Shown: positions 8,745 to 17,722, numbered from the stretch's first letter. The stretch: DNA of 64,000 nt from CAVUCE01 sp963739985 (GCA_963739985.1 CAVUCE010000007.1:248001-312000); one strand, 5' to 3'. The notes: generated by a model from the letters alone, not told the origin. Numbers and translations: made by a program.

Positions 8745-10928
8745 ATGAGCCTAACCTATCTCGTGATTCCATTATTTGGTGTTTTGGCCCTTCTTTACAC
8801 TTTCTGGAAAACTTCATGGGTCTCTAAGCAAGAAGTTGGAACCGATAAAATGAAAAAAATCTCCGGCCATATTGCCGAAGGTGCTATGGCTTTTCTAAAA
8901 GCTGAATATCGCGTTCTTGCTATTTTTGTCATTTGTGTTGCTATCCTTTTAGGCGTTTCTGCCGATCCTGTAAATTCTTCTCCATTAATTGCACTTTCAT
9001 TTATCGTTGGAGCCGGATGTTCGGCATTAGCCGGATTTTTGGGAATGAGAGTTGCTACAAAAGCAAATGTTAGAACCACAAACGCTGCCAGAACGAGCAT
9101 AGGTAAAGCTTTAGAAATTGCCTTCGCCGGTGGGTCCGTAATGGGACTAGGTGTTGTTGGTTTAGGTGTTTTAGGCTTAGGAAGCCTTTTTATTTTATAT
9201 GGTGATATGTTTGGCGTTGATAAAGCCGGTTTACCTAGGGTGATCACTGTAATTACCGGGTTTTCATTTGGAGCTTCTTCAATAGCTCTCTTTGCACGCG
9301 TTGGAGGAGGCATTTATACTAAAGCCGCTGATGTTGGTGCAGATTTAGTAGGAAAAGTTGAAGCTGGCATTCCGGAAGATCACCCATTAAATCCTGCTAC
9401 AATAGCTGATAATGTTGGTGACAACGTTGGTGATGTTGCCGGTATGGGTGCTGACTTATTTGAATCTTATGTTGGTTCTATAGTTGGAACAATGGTTTTA
9501 GGCGCTGAGTTTATTGCTTATCCTGAATTTGCCGGTAAGTTTAACGGACTTGGAGCTGTTCTTCTTCCCTTAGTAATTGCCGGTGTTGGAATTTTGATGT
9601 CAATTTTAGGTACCTTTTTTGTTAGAGTTAAAGAAGGCGGAAATCCGCAAAAAGCTCTTAACAACGGCGAGTTTGGTTCTTCTGCACTAATGATTGTTGC
9701 GTTATACTTTATAATTAAATGGATGCTTCCTGAAACATGGACCCACGAAGATCCATTATACGGCATTACATATACTATTTCATCACTTGGAATTTTCTTT
9801 GCCACAGTTATTGGTTTGGTTGCCGGAGTCTTAATTGGAATGGTGACAGAATACTACACCGGTACCGGTAAAAAGCCTGTACTATCAATTGTTCGTCAAT
9901 CTTTAACCGGAAGTGCTACTAATATTATTGCTGGTTTAGGAAACGGAATGATTTCTACAGCTATTCCAATTATAATTATAGCCGTATCAATAATTGGTGC
10001 TTTCCATTTTGGAGGTTTATACGGAATTGCAATTGCTGCAGTTGGAATGCTTTCAAATACCGGTATCCAATTAGCTGTTGATGCTTATGGTCCTATTTCT
10101 GATAATGCCGGTGGAATTGCGGAAATGTCAGAATTACCGAAAGAAGTTAGACAAAGAACCGATAAATTAGATGCAGTTGGAAATACCACAGCTGCAATAG
10201 GAAAAGGTTTTGCGATAGCTTCAGCTGCTTTAACGGCATTAGCATTATTTGGTGCTTATATGACGGCTGCGAAAATCTCCACAATTGATATTTCAAAGGC
10301 AAATGTAATGGCAGGATTGTTTCTTGGCGGTATGTTGCCGTTTTTATTCTCTGCTCTTGCAATGCAAGCCGTTGGTAGGGCTGCAATGTCTATGATTGAA
10401 GAGGTTAGAAGACAATTTAAATCTATTCCTGCGCTAGCTAATGCTTTAAAGATTATGAAAAAAAATGACGGCAAAGAAATGTCGGAGTGGTCATCTGAAG
10501 ATGTTCACACATTTGAGCTGGCGGACGGTTCTGCTGAATATGGTAAATGCGTAGAAATTTCAACTAAAGCAGCAATCAAACAAATGGTTGTTCCCGGATT
10601 GTTAGCAGTTGTTGTTCCCGTTTTTATCGGGTTTGCCGGCGGTCCTGAAATGCTTGGCGGATTATTAGCCGGCGTTACTGTAACCGGTGTGTTGATGGCA
10701 ATATTTCAATCTAACGCCGGTGGTGCATGGGATAATGCCAAAAAGATGTTTGAAGAAGGAATTGAGATTAATGGGCAAAGATATATAAAAGGATCTGATC
10801 CTCACAAAGCCGCAGTTGTTGGCGATACTGTGGGAGATCCATTTAAAGATACATCCGGCCCGTCGTTAAATATTTTATTGAAATTAATGGCTGTTGTTGC
10901 TTTGGTAATTGCACCATTAATTAAGTAA
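8745..10928 (+). CDS. hppA: Membrane-bound, ion-pumping pyrophosphatase (K+-dependent type)
   Basis: Hydrolyses PPi and pumps H+ or Na+ across the inner membrane. The 727-residue protein has about 16 hydrophobic segments. The pyrophosphate-binding motif DNVGDNVGDVAGMGADLFE lies near residues 220-240, and the C-terminal GDTVGDPFKDTSGPSLNIL is intact. The segment GNTTAAIGKGFAI has Ala where K+-independent enzymes have Lys (GNTTKA), so I call it K+-dependent; that rule is established for the family. Whether it moves H+ or Na+ cannot be decided by eye. The ribosome site TTAGGAG precedes the ATG. It could reclaim PPi produced by prs-linked biosynthesis. Confidence 0.96.
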   Translation: MSLTYLVIPLFGVLALLYTFWKTSWVSKQEVGTDKMKKISGHIAEGAMAFLKAEYRVLAIFVICVAILLGVSADPVNSSPLIALSFIVGAGCSALAGFLGMRVATKANVRTTNAARTSIGKALEIAFAGGSVMGLGVVGLGVLGLGSLFILYGDMFGVDKAGLPRVITVITGFSFGASSIALFARVGGGIYTKAADVGADLVGKVEAGIPEDHPLNPATIADNVGDNVGDVAGMGADLFESYVGSIVGTMVLGAEFIAYPEFAGKFNGLGAVLLPLVIAGVGILMSILGTFFVRVKEGGNPQKALNNGEFGSSALMIVALYFIIKWMLPETWTHEDPLYGITYTISSLGIFFATVIGLVAGVLIGMVTEYYTGTGKKPVLSIVRQSLTGSATNIIAGLGNGMISTAIPIIIIAVSIIGAFHFGGLYGIAIAAVGMLSNTGIQLAVDAYGPISDNAGGIAEMSELPKEVRQRTDKLDAVGNTTAAIGKGFAIASAALTALALFGAYMTAAKISTIDISKANVMAGLFLGGMLPFLFSALAMQAVGRAAMSMIEEVRRQFKSIPALANALKIMKKNDGKEMSEWSSEDVHTFELADGSAEYGKCVEISTKAAIKQMVVPGLLAVVVPVFIGFAGGPEMLGGLLAGVTVTGVLMAIFQSNAGGAWDNAKKMFEEGIEINGQRYIKGSDPHKAAVVGDTVGDPFKDTSGPSLNILLKLMAVVALVIAPLIK

Positions 10929-10955
10929 ACTAGAGTTTAATTAACTAAAAATAAA

Positions 10956-11000
10956 TCCCTGCTCTCTAATAGTTAGAGGGCCTATTCGACCGAAGGGAGG
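10956..11000 (+). promoter_or_regulatory. Candidate S6:S18-binding mRNA leader (rpsF autoregulation)
   Basis: Just before rpsF a 9-bp hairpin (10961-10969 with 10973-10981, loop TAG, one G-U pair) sits inside an outer stem of TCCCT (10956-10960) with AGGGA (10994-10998). A CCG trinucleotide (10990-10992) lies unpaired on the 3' side between the two stems. The known S6:S18 binding motif has the same layout, with a conserved CCG in an asymmetric internal loop. The outer stem overlaps the Shine-Dalgarno AAGGGAGG, so protein binding would be expected to hide it. Confidence 0.6.
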
Positions 11001-11011
11001 TGAAAGGTAAA

Positions 11012-11437
11012 ATGAAGCAGAACGTCTATGAAAGCGCTGTGATCATCAACGCTGCTCTTGATGACGAACAGATTGAATCTGTTATTTCTCGCATTAAAGA
11101 AACCATTACAAATAATGGTGGTGAAATAAGAGAAATTGAAAATTGGGGTAGGAAAAGACTGGCTTATGTGGTTAAAAAAAGTAAGATCGGTTATTACGCT
11201 ATCTTTAGATTCAATGCTCCGTCCACAATTGTAGCAAAGATGGAAAGAGCATATATACTTGATGAACATATACTCAGGTATCTAACTATATTGCTTGATA
11301 ATGATGCTGTTGAACATCTGGAAAAGCATAAAGAATCTTCTGTAAGTGACTCTGATGCAGAAAGTAAGTCTGAACCGGCGGTAAAAAATGCTAGTGATGA
11401 CAAAGTCAGTAACGATGAAAAAAGTGATAAAGAGTAA
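11012..11437 (+). CDS. rpsF: 30S ribosomal protein S6
   Basis: Small-subunit protein that binds 16S rRNA together with S18. The core (residues about 1-95) has the S6 fold signatures YESAVIINAALDDEQI, GGEIREIENWGRKRLAYVVKK and the C-terminal strand. A charged Ser/Asp/Lys-rich extension of about 45 residues follows. An in-frame GTG at 11000 would add MKGK, but it lies inside the Shine-Dalgarno AAGGGAGGTG. The ATG at 11012 is correctly spaced, so I use it. First gene of the rpsF-ssb-rpsR-rplI operon. Confidence 0.95.
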   Translation: MKQNVYESAVIINAALDDEQIESVISRIKETITNNGGEIREIENWGRKRLAYVVKKSKIGYYAIFRFNAPSTIVAKMERAYILDEHILRYLTILLDNDAVEHLEKHKESSVSDSDAESKSEPAVKNASDDKVSNDEKSDKE

Positions 11438-11472
11438 TAACTAACAACCTAGATAAGTATGGAGGAAATACC

Positions 11473-11955
11473 ATGGCCGATTTGAAGATGCCCGAAATTA
11501 ACTACGTCATTGTTGCTGGAAATTTGACAAAAGATCCTATATTCCGTCAAACTACCAACAATACTCCTGTGGTCAATTTTTCTATTGCTTCAAATAGAAA
11601 ATATAAAGACAGCTCTAACCAATGGCAGGAAGATGTTTGTTATGTGGGCATTGTTGCATGGAATAAGTTAGCGGAAAGTTGCCGCGACAGATTAAAGAAA
11701 GGTTCCGCTGTTCTAGTTGATGGCGAGTTACAAAGCAGAAGCTGGAAATCTGATGAAGGTCATAACAGAAGTATCGTTGAAATTAAAGCAAGAAGAATCC
11801 AATTCTTGAATAAAAGAGGAAAACCAAACGATAACGGAAATGGCCATGAAGATAGCAACGATGATGATGAAACTTTATCGGATGATGGCATCGATTATAC
11901 TGAGGATTCATTTGATAAATTTTTGTCAAGCGAAGAATCTGATTTATTAAAGTAA
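11473..11955 (+). CDS. ssb: Single-stranded DNA-binding protein lacking the usual C-terminal tip
   Basis: Coats single-stranded DNA in replication, repair and recombination. The OB-fold (residues about 8-115) has NYVIVAGNLTKDP, VVNFSIASNRKYKD and LVDGELQSRSWKS. The tail is acidic (Asn/Asp-rich, about 117-160) but ends SEESDLLK. The near-universal DDIPF-type tip, which recruits SSB partner proteins, is absent. The Shine-Dalgarno TGGAGGAA is strong. Position between rpsF and rpsR is the standard bacterial arrangement and makes this the housekeeping copy by context. The total length of 160 residues is normal. Confidence 0.93.
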   Translation: MADLKMPEINYVIVAGNLTKDPIFRQTTNNTPVVNFSIASNRKYKDSSNQWQEDVCYVGIVAWNKLAESCRDRLKKGSAVLVDGELQSRSWKSDEGHNRSIVEIKARRIQFLNKRGKPNDNGNGHEDSNDDDETLSDDGIDYTEDSFDKFLSSEESDLLK

Positions 11956-11968
11956 TTTAGGTGATAAA

Positions 11969-12199
11969 ATGAGAAAAGAAGTTAAAACAAAAAAAGTCTG
12001 TAGATTTACACAGAATAATGTAAAGTATATAGATTATAAAGACGTTAAATTATTGCAGAAATATGTTACCGAACAAGGAAAAATTATTCCTAAAAGAATT
12101 ACCGGTACAAGTTCAAAATATCAAAGACAGTTATCCATTGCTATCAAGCGTGCTCGGCATATGGCTTTATTGCCTTATGTCTCTGATACTGTAAGATAG
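11969..12199 (+). CDS. rpsR: 30S ribosomal protein S18
   Basis: Partner of S6 on the platform of the 30S subunit. The 76-residue sequence is nearly all family consensus: IDYKDVKLLQKYVTEQGKIIPKRITG and a basic C-terminal helix with KYQRQLSIAIKRARHMALLP. A single N-terminal Cys remains of the zinc site found in some S18 paralogues. It starts 13 bases after ssb with a TTAGGTG ribosome site. Confidence 0.96.
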   Translation: MRKEVKTKKVCRFTQNNVKYIDYKDVKLLQKYVTEQGKIIPKRITGTSSKYQRQLSIAIKRARHMALLPYVSDTVR

Positions 12200-12217
12200 G
12201 AAAAAGCAGGAGAAAAC

Positions 12218-12661
12218 ATGAAAGTTATACTAAGACAAAACTTTGAAGCCTTAGGACAAGTCGGTGATGTAGTTGATGTTAAAGACGGATATGCAAGCAA
12301 TTATTTGATCCCTCGTAAAATTGCTTATGCTGCTTTAAAAGGCAACATTAGATCTTTAGATGAAGAAAAGAAAAATCTTCTTAAGAAGAGAGAACAAGAA
12401 TTGCATGCTGCTGAAACTTTAGCTACAGAGCTCGAAAAAGTCTCTGTTACTATTCCTGTACAAGTTGGTGAAGAAGATAAAATCTTCGGTTCTGTTACCA
12501 CTCAAATGATAGCTGATTCTTTGCAATCAAAAGGCTATGATCTTGATAAGAGAAAGATAGAAATTGACGAACCGATTAAATCTTTAGGCATTTACGGAAT
12601 AAGCGTAAAGCTACATCCAAATGTAAGTGCAAAAATCAAAGTATGGGTTGTAAGAGAGTAA
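12218..12661 (+). CDS. rplI: 50S ribosomal protein L9
   Basis: Large-subunit protein that binds 23S rRNA near the L1 stalk. The N-terminal domain has the L9 signature GQVGDVVDVKDGYASNYLIPR. A long connecting helix follows (about 45-75). The C-terminal domain ends in GISVKLHPNVSAKIKVWVV. At 147 residues it is full length. AGGAGAA precedes the ATG. It is the last gene of the ribosomal operon, followed 20 bases later by a strong terminator. Confidence 0.96.
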   Translation: MKVILRQNFEALGQVGDVVDVKDGYASNYLIPRKIAYAALKGNIRSLDEEKKNLLKKREQELHAAETLATELEKVSVTIPVQVGEEDKIFGSVTTQMIADSLQSKGYDLDKRKIEIDEPIKSLGIYGISVKLHPNVSAKIKVWVVRE

Positions 12662-12680
12662 TCCCCTTGGTCTTTAAACA

Positions 12681-12711
12681 AAAAAAGGAAAGCTAAATGC
12701 TTTCCTTTTTT
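12681..12711. terminator. Bidirectional terminator between rplI and rpmB
   Basis: GGAAAGC and GCTTTCC form a perfect stem with a TAAAT loop, flanked by A and T tracts on both sides. It can end transcription of rplI (+) and of rpmB (-). Confidence 0.85.
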
Positions 12712-12732
12712 AATTTTAAACTCTTTTTGAAA

Positions 12733-12972
12733 CTATCTAACTTTTATTTTATTAGCTTTTACAAGCTTAGCAATTTCGGAAGTTCCATTTTTGGAGATAG
12801 TTCTTATTGCGCTGGTTGACAACTTTACGGTTATGTATCTATTTAATTCCTGAACCCAAATTCTCTTTTTCTGTAGATTAGGCAAGAATCTTCTTTTAGA
12901 TCTGTTGTGAGCATGAGAAACATTGTTTCCAGTTGCTGGCCCAACCCCGGTTACTTGACATCTTCTAGACAT
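12733..12972 (-). CDS. rpmB: 50S ribosomal protein L28
   Basis: 79-residue large-subunit protein. It has the L28 opening MSRRCQVTGVGPATGNNVSH, then AHNRSKRRFLPNLQKKR, and the C-terminal KLVKANKIKVR typical of Bacteroidota-group L28. It carries only one N-terminal Cys, so it is the zinc-independent (C-minus) form. Transcribed convergently to the rplI operon and divergently from tsaC. AAGGAGC lies ahead of the ATG. Confidence 0.94.
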   Translation of the reverse strand: MSRRCQVTGVGPATGNNVSHAHNRSKRRFLPNLQKKRIWVQELNRYITVKLSTSAIRTISKNGTSEIAKLVKANKIKVR

Positions 12973-13109
12973 TTTAGCTCCTTAGTGACTTTCCCTAATT
13001 ATCAATTTAGAACTTTAAATATAAGAAAATTCCTGGACAAAAATAAAATATTTTTACCCATTCTCTAAAAAAATATTATAAAATATTGTTTCTGAAATTA
13101 ACAATTTTA

Positions 13110-13137
13110 TTGACAATATCGAATAGCTTTGTATCTT
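13110..13137 (+). promoter_or_regulatory. Sigma-70-like promoter of tsaC
   Basis: A perfect TTGACA (13110-13115) and TATCTT (13132-13137) with a 16-base spacer lie about 90 bases before the tsaC start, within the divergent rpmB/tsaC gap. Confidence 0.6.
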
Positions 13138-13227
13138 ACAAGTGGGCTGTTAGACGGATTTATTCTAACCGAATTCAACAAATCTTTAAAAAGTAGTTAA
13201 TTCATTAGTTTGTGAAAGGAGCTACCA

Positions 13228-13839
13228 ATGGAATTTTATGAACTTCACCCGGAAAATCCTCAAAAACGATACATCAATAAAGCTGTTGAAGTTTTAAGGG
13301 ATGGTGGCATAATAATTTACCCTACTGATACCGTTTATGGAATTGGTTGTGATATTTTTAATAAAAATGCTCTCGAGAGAATTTTTGAAATAAAAAGTGA
13401 AGCAAACACTAAATTATTTAGTTTTGTCTGTGCCGGATTGAAGGATATTGCCAATTATGCAAAAGTTTCTGATTCTGCTTATAGAACTATGAAACATTTG
13501 CTTCCCGGCCCATATACATTTATTCTTCCAGCCGCAAAACAAGTTCCTAAAACACTTTGGAGTAAAAGAAAAACTGTAGGAATCCGCGTTCCTAATCATG
13601 TTGTTACATTAAATTTGGTAGAAGAATTGGGAAATCCCATAATAAGTACCAGTACCACAAATAGAAAAGGCGATGTCCTGATAGATCCTTTTGAGATAAA
13701 AAATATATTTTCAAACAAAGTAGATTTAATGCTTGCTTCAGGCAATTTAGCGAACACACCATCCAGTGTTATCGATTTAAGTGAGGAAGCTCCGGAAGTT
13801 ATTAGAGCAGGCGCCGGCGATGTTAGTCTGTTTGTTTAG
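13228..13839 (+). CDS. tsaC: L-threonylcarbamoyladenylate synthase (Sua5/YciO/YrdC family)
   Basis: Makes threonylcarbamoyl-AMP from Thr, bicarbonate and ATP for the tRNA t6A37 modification. The 203-residue single YrdC domain has GGIIIYPTDTVYGIGCD near residue 28 (nucleotide site), the basic KSEANTKLFSFVC region, LLPGPYTFILP, and a late STSTTNRKGD. The last strand VIRAGAGDV is a family hallmark. It lacks the C-terminal Sua5 domain, so it is the TsaC or YciO type; the YciO/TsaC distinction is not certain from sequence alone. AAAGGAGCTACC precedes the ATG. Confidence 0.88.
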   Translation: MEFYELHPENPQKRYINKAVEVLRDGGIIIYPTDTVYGIGCDIFNKNALERIFEIKSEANTKLFSFVCAGLKDIANYAKVSDSAYRTMKHLLPGPYTFILPAAKQVPKTLWSKRKTVGIRVPNHVVTLNLVEELGNPIISTSTTNRKGDVLIDPFEIKNIFSNKVDLMLASGNLANTPSSVIDLSEEAPEVIRAGAGDVSLFV

Positions 13840-13852
13840 CGCAGATATTTTG

Positions 13853-13881
13853 AAAAGGCTGTTTCTTTAACAGCCTTTTTT
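13853..13881. terminator. Bidirectional terminator between tsaC and the SDR gene
   Basis: The stem AAGGCTGTT/AACAGCC(TT) with a TCTTT loop is flanked by A and T runs and lies between convergent genes. Its AGGCTG core recurs in two other terminators of the window. Confidence 0.8.
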
Positions 13882-14650
13882 ATTTTCTAACAATTTGAGT
13901 AGAGGAAGCTTGAGCTATTGGAGTGAGAATTATTTCATTAATGTTAACATGATTCGGTCTAGTTGCACAAAAAACAACTGCACTCGCAACATCATCCGGT
14001 GTTAAAGGAGTTACGCCTTCATAAACCTTATTAACTTTCTCTTTATCTCCTTTAAATCTTACATCACTGAATTCAGTTAGTACCATTCCCGGATCTACTG
14101 AACTAACTTTTATATTTTTATCTAATACATCTAAACGTATAGATTGTGTTAGTGCATTTACTGCAAATTTTGTTGCACAATAAACGTTTCCTTTAGCGTA
14201 AACTTCGTGCCCCGCAGTTGATCCAATATTGATAATATGTCCGGTTTCTCTTTCAACCATTTGAGGGAGAATTTCTCTGGTGACATAAAGTAAACCTTTT
14301 ATGTTTGTATCTATCATTTCATCCCATGCTTCTATTTCTCCTTCGTGTGTTTTACTAAAACCTCTTGCGAGTCCCGCATTATTTAATAAAACATCTATAT
14401 TTTTCCATTCTTTAGGTAAGGAAGAAATTGTCTTTTTTACTTCTGAATGATTTCTTACGTCTAATTTTACAATATGAACTTTTACGGCAAGCTCTCTCGC
14501 AATTTTATCGGATATATCTTTTAACTTCTCCAGTCTTCTTGCAGCTAAAATTAAATTGGCACCTTCTGCCGCAAACTCAAAAGCAGCGGATTTACCTATT
14601 CCCGATGAAGCACCGGTTATGAAAACAATTTTATTTTTTAATCTTTTCAT
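13880..14650 (-). CDS. Short-chain dehydrogenase/reductase (YdfG-like)
   Basis: NAD(P)-dependent oxidoreductase of the classical SDR family, 256 residues. Visible motifs are the TGASSGIGKS dinucleotide loop at residues about 11-20, LLNNAGLARG, the catalytic Ser in NIGSTAG, and YCATKFA (Tyr and Lys). An Arg-Arg pair after the second strand (LILAARRLEKL) suggests NADP preference. The overall sequence resembles YdfG/serine 3-dehydrogenase-like enzymes, which act on 3-hydroxy acids; the substrate is not certain. It is the third gene of a minus-strand run after GH20 and a small membrane protein, 12 bases from the latter. Confidence 0.88.
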   Translation of the reverse strand: MKRLKNKIVFITGASSGIGKSAAFEFAAEGANLILAARRLEKLKDISDKIARELAVKVHIVKLDVRNHSEVKKTISSLPKEWKNIDVLLNNAGLARGFSKTHEGEIEAWDEMIDTNIKGLLYVTREILPQMVERETGHIINIGSTAGHEVYAKGNVYCATKFAVNALTQSIRLDVLDKNIKVSSVDPGMVLTEFSDVRFKGDKEKVNKVYEGVTPLTPDDVASAVVFCATRPNHVNINEIILTPIAQASSTQIVRK

Positions 14651-14662
14651 TAATTATCCCTT

Positions 14663-15199
14663 TTAATTTTTCTTACTCTTTTGTGAAATAATTGGAATAT
14701 GTCTTTTCATTCTTCCCGTGACACTATTGATATAACCAAATAACAAAATCATGACTAACAACATAAAAATTAATTTTTGCGTTTGGCTATAACCTCCGGT
14801 GTTAAGTAACAATAACCAATCTGAATTCAAGATCCCATGGGTCAGTATTGCAATTATTCCAACAATAACATTTACAATCAAATAACCAATTGCTACTATT
14901 TGAAAAACAATTAAAAATACACGCGGATTATCTTCGGTTGATCTTCTAATTCCAAACGAAATCAGTTCAATAATAATAATACACACAATAAGAGGAATTA
15001 TAAAGATCATACTTAGGATAAAAAAGTTGGGAATAGTATTCAGGGGGAAACCTGCAACCAGATAAAAATTTGAAATAGTATATTCAACATTCACGTTATA
15101 TATCAAGTGGACTGCTAATCCCTTAATATATTCAGGAATGAATAATACTGTTAGTAATGATGCTAGTATTCCCGAGGATACATTAATAACTTTCTTCAA
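14663..15199 (-). CDS. Small multi-pass membrane protein of unknown function
   Basis: 178 residues with about four hydrophobic helices (roughly 8-28, 55-82, 95-118 and 138-157) and a basic C-terminus (RMKRHIPIISQKSKKN). I recognise no family motif. It sits 17 bases downstream of the GH20 gene and 12 bases upstream of the SDR gene on the same strand, so it is probably co-transcribed. Its job there cannot be inferred from sequence. Confidence 0.6.
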   Translation of the reverse strand: MKKVINVSSGILASLLTVLFIPEYIKGLAVHLIYNVNVEYTISNFYLVAGFPLNTIPNFFILSMIFIIPLIVCIIIIELISFGIRRSTEDNPRVFLIVFQIVAIGYLIVNVIVGIIAILTHGILNSDWLLLLNTGGYSQTQKLIFMLLVMILLFGYINSVTGRMKRHIPIISQKSKKN

Positions 15200-15216
15200 A
15201 ATAATCCTTTATAATT

Positions 15217-17619
15217 TTATCTTTCAATCCAACTTGGTCTTAAAGTATTGAAATTCGGAGCAATAACAATCCAAGGATAATCTTTTTTAGTAAGATTTAC
15301 TTTAGTTTCTGAATCAATTTCTGTGGCACTCCAAGTATCTGTATGAGTATCAATGTTCACTATTTTATCACCATTTTTTATAAATGATGTAATATTTAAT
15401 CCAGCCGCTCCATTATGGTTGTAATTTTCAACAATTACAGCGATTTGGTTTTCACCTTTCTTTAAGTACTTTTTTACATCAATCATTTTTACTCTTTTAT
15501 AATCTACTAATAATGATCCTGAACGGCGTGCCCAAACTTTATCTATGTATTTCCCATTTATAAACAATCTTGCGTATGTATCTGCCATCAGTTGTACATA
15601 GGCTTTTTGCGGAATACTATTCAAATTGAAAGACTTTATAAATTTTGCCTTTGTTAATAAATTGCCATACTTAGGTTTTGCATAAATCCAATCACTTTTG
15701 ATAGAAGGATCATAAAATATCGTTCCATTTTCAAGAGAATCTTTTATCTCTGAAAAATAAGAAATCATTCTATCAAATTTATCCATCACCATATTTAGAT
15801 TCGCAGGCTTATAATATTTTAACCATAGTGGCTTATATTCCTTCTTTAATTTTTTAACCGAAGCAATATTTACGTTAACCATATTTTTAAGTTTGCTTAT
15901 TTCGTTTGAATCCCTAATCCCGGAAGTGTCTCTAAAAGCTAGTTCAGTTTGCAATTTTTCTTTAACCCAATAATCAAGATTTACGACAAACTTTAATAAT
16001 TCAAAATGATCACTGTTTTTCTTTACTATTTTTTCGAGCTCAGAAATATTGTTGTTTAGTTGATCAAATCCCCATGTGGTTAAAACTGATTTTTCCCACG
16101 CTTTTATTTTCAAAGGTGAAAATGGATGTCTCCATACCTCATTCCAATAAATCATATTACTTGGTTGACTTAACTGCTCATATATTTGGGCAAAACGCGG
16201 ATCATTAATTCCAAAGAAATCATAAAAATAATCATTACTAAACTTGTTCAACTCTGAGCCTTTAAAATTCCACGCACATTGCGCCGACCATGCATATCCA
16301 TAGAGTACCAATTCTTTGAATGTTTCGGCTCCAAAATCTCCCCAGTTTGAATTTATCATACCACTTGCGCCATTTTCAATTCCGGATTTAGTGAATTGTC
16401 TGATATTAAGTATTGCATTTTCCTCATTAGGAAAAGGATTAACAAAATTCCACACCGAGGGAGAAACTATTACATTAAAACCATCACCTCTAATTTTTTT
16501 TACTGATTCATAATCTTCATCCGGACGATAATGCCAATCAACAATTGTTATATCTTTCGGAATTTGATCAAGTATTTCAGGATGTTTAAGTAAAATATCG
16601 CCATACATCATCACTTTTTTACCGTACTTCTTACAAATTTCGTAAACTTTTTTATAATGGTCAGCATGAACTTTTGCTATTCCATACTTATCCACCAAAT
16701 GTTTACTTGCGCCCAGTCCTACATCATAACTTTCGTCCGCACCCATATGAAAATACACTGACGGGAACGCGGCAAAAACTTCCTTAAGCATATTCTCTAG
16801 AAAAATATATGTTGAATCGTTTGAAACATTTAACGAAGCGGCACCGGGAAATTCAGCATATTTTTCGAATTCATCTTGAGTGAGGATATTTTCATAATGT
16901 CCGAGCGTTTGAAATATTGGAATGATCTGAACAAAATATTTATCGGCATAGGCAACTAATTCTTTTACCTCTTCTTTAGTCAGCGCACCTCTATTTTTTC
17001 CAATGTCAGGATATTTTTTAAATTTGAACATGTCTTCCATATACGGCATGTAAGTGTTCATTTTATATCTTGCAATAAATCTTATAATTCTTTTAAAATT
17101 ATCTAAAGTAGAAACTTGCCCGCGACTTATATCATCTGAAATTCCGCGCATTTTCAAATCAGGCCAATCATTTATTTTCAGACCAGGCAGTGAATTATTA
17201 GTAGCTTTTTCCAATAACTGAATTAAACTCATTGCTCCATAAAAAATACCCTTACTAGTATTTCCACTAATTACTATTCCATTCCCACTTATCTCTAATG
17301 TATAAGCTTCGTCCGATTTTAAATTATCATTTCCTTTTAAAGTCGTTTTTAATAGATAGATATCAACTTTACTGCTTCTAACAATTTTTGAATTTATTCC
17401 CAAATATTTTTTGAGAGTATTGCCTATAATTTCCGCAGTATATCTAGAGCTATCTTGAACATTTTCGCTAATTCCAATTTTAATAGATTTTTTTAGCGTG
17501 AATGATTGATTATTTATTTTTAATATTTGCGGTGTTGGTACAATCGGAATGTTCATGTTAGCACCATTTATATTTATAAGTAAAAAAGCTGAAATTACAA
17601 GGGTAAATAAAAATTTCAT
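15217..17619 (-). CDS. Secreted GH20-type beta-N-acetylhexosaminidase
   Basis: 800 residues with a signal peptide (cleavage near residue 20). A GH20b-type alpha/beta domain (about 25-145, containing GIFYGAMSLIQLL) precedes a TIM-barrel catalytic domain starting at LKMRGISDDISRG. The catalytic Asp-Glu pair is in HMGADES near residue 290. The C-terminal part carries a galactose-binding-like beta domain (about 640-800). Likely removes terminal GlcNAc or GalNAc from glycans in the periplasm or outside. The match to GH20 in the active-site region is clear, but the C-terminal half is unusual. Together with the recycling genes at 38-45 kb it indicates use of amino sugars. Confidence 0.82.
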   Translation of the reverse strand: MKFLFTLVISAFLLININGANMNIPIVPTPQILKINNQSFTLKKSIKIGISENVQDSSRYTAEIIGNTLKKYLGINSKIVRSSKVDIYLLKTTLKGNDNLKSDEAYTLEISGNGIVISGNTSKGIFYGAMSLIQLLEKATNNSLPGLKINDWPDLKMRGISDDISRGQVSTLDNFKRIIRFIARYKMNTYMPYMEDMFKFKKYPDIGKNRGALTKEEVKELVAYADKYFVQIIPIFQTLGHYENILTQDEFEKYAEFPGAASLNVSNDSTYIFLENMLKEVFAAFPSVYFHMGADESYDVGLGASKHLVDKYGIAKVHADHYKKVYEICKKYGKKVMMYGDILLKHPEILDQIPKDITIVDWHYRPDEDYESVKKIRGDGFNVIVSPSVWNFVNPFPNEENAILNIRQFTKSGIENGASGMINSNWGDFGAETFKELVLYGYAWSAQCAWNFKGSELNKFSNDYFYDFFGINDPRFAQIYEQLSQPSNMIYWNEVWRHPFSPLKIKAWEKSVLTTWGFDQLNNNISELEKIVKKNSDHFELLKFVVNLDYWVKEKLQTELAFRDTSGIRDSNEISKLKNMVNVNIASVKKLKKEYKPLWLKYYKPANLNMVMDKFDRMISYFSEIKDSLENGTIFYDPSIKSDWIYAKPKYGNLLTKAKFIKSFNLNSIPQKAYVQLMADTYARLFINGKYIDKVWARRSGSLLVDYKRVKMIDVKKYLKKGENQIAVIVENYNHNGAAGLNITSFIKNGDKIVNIDTHTDTWSATEIDSETKVNLTKKDYPWIVIAPNFNTLRPSWIER

Positions 17620-17722
17620 ATTTCCTTAAGAGATTTGTTATAAGAAATAGAGAGTTTATATCTTAAAGTTAACGATTATTTTTGTCTTTTTTGTGAGAAA
17701 TGATTTTTGAGAAAAGAAAAAA

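Noticed and set aside
8795..9313. 172-codon minus-strand reading frame inside hppA
   Set aside because: It is the antisense shadow of a strongly conserved, complete membrane pyrophosphatase gene and shows no family motif.
11000..11437. GTG start for rpsF
   Set aside because: The GTG is part of the Shine-Dalgarno sequence. The ATG at 11012 has correct spacing.
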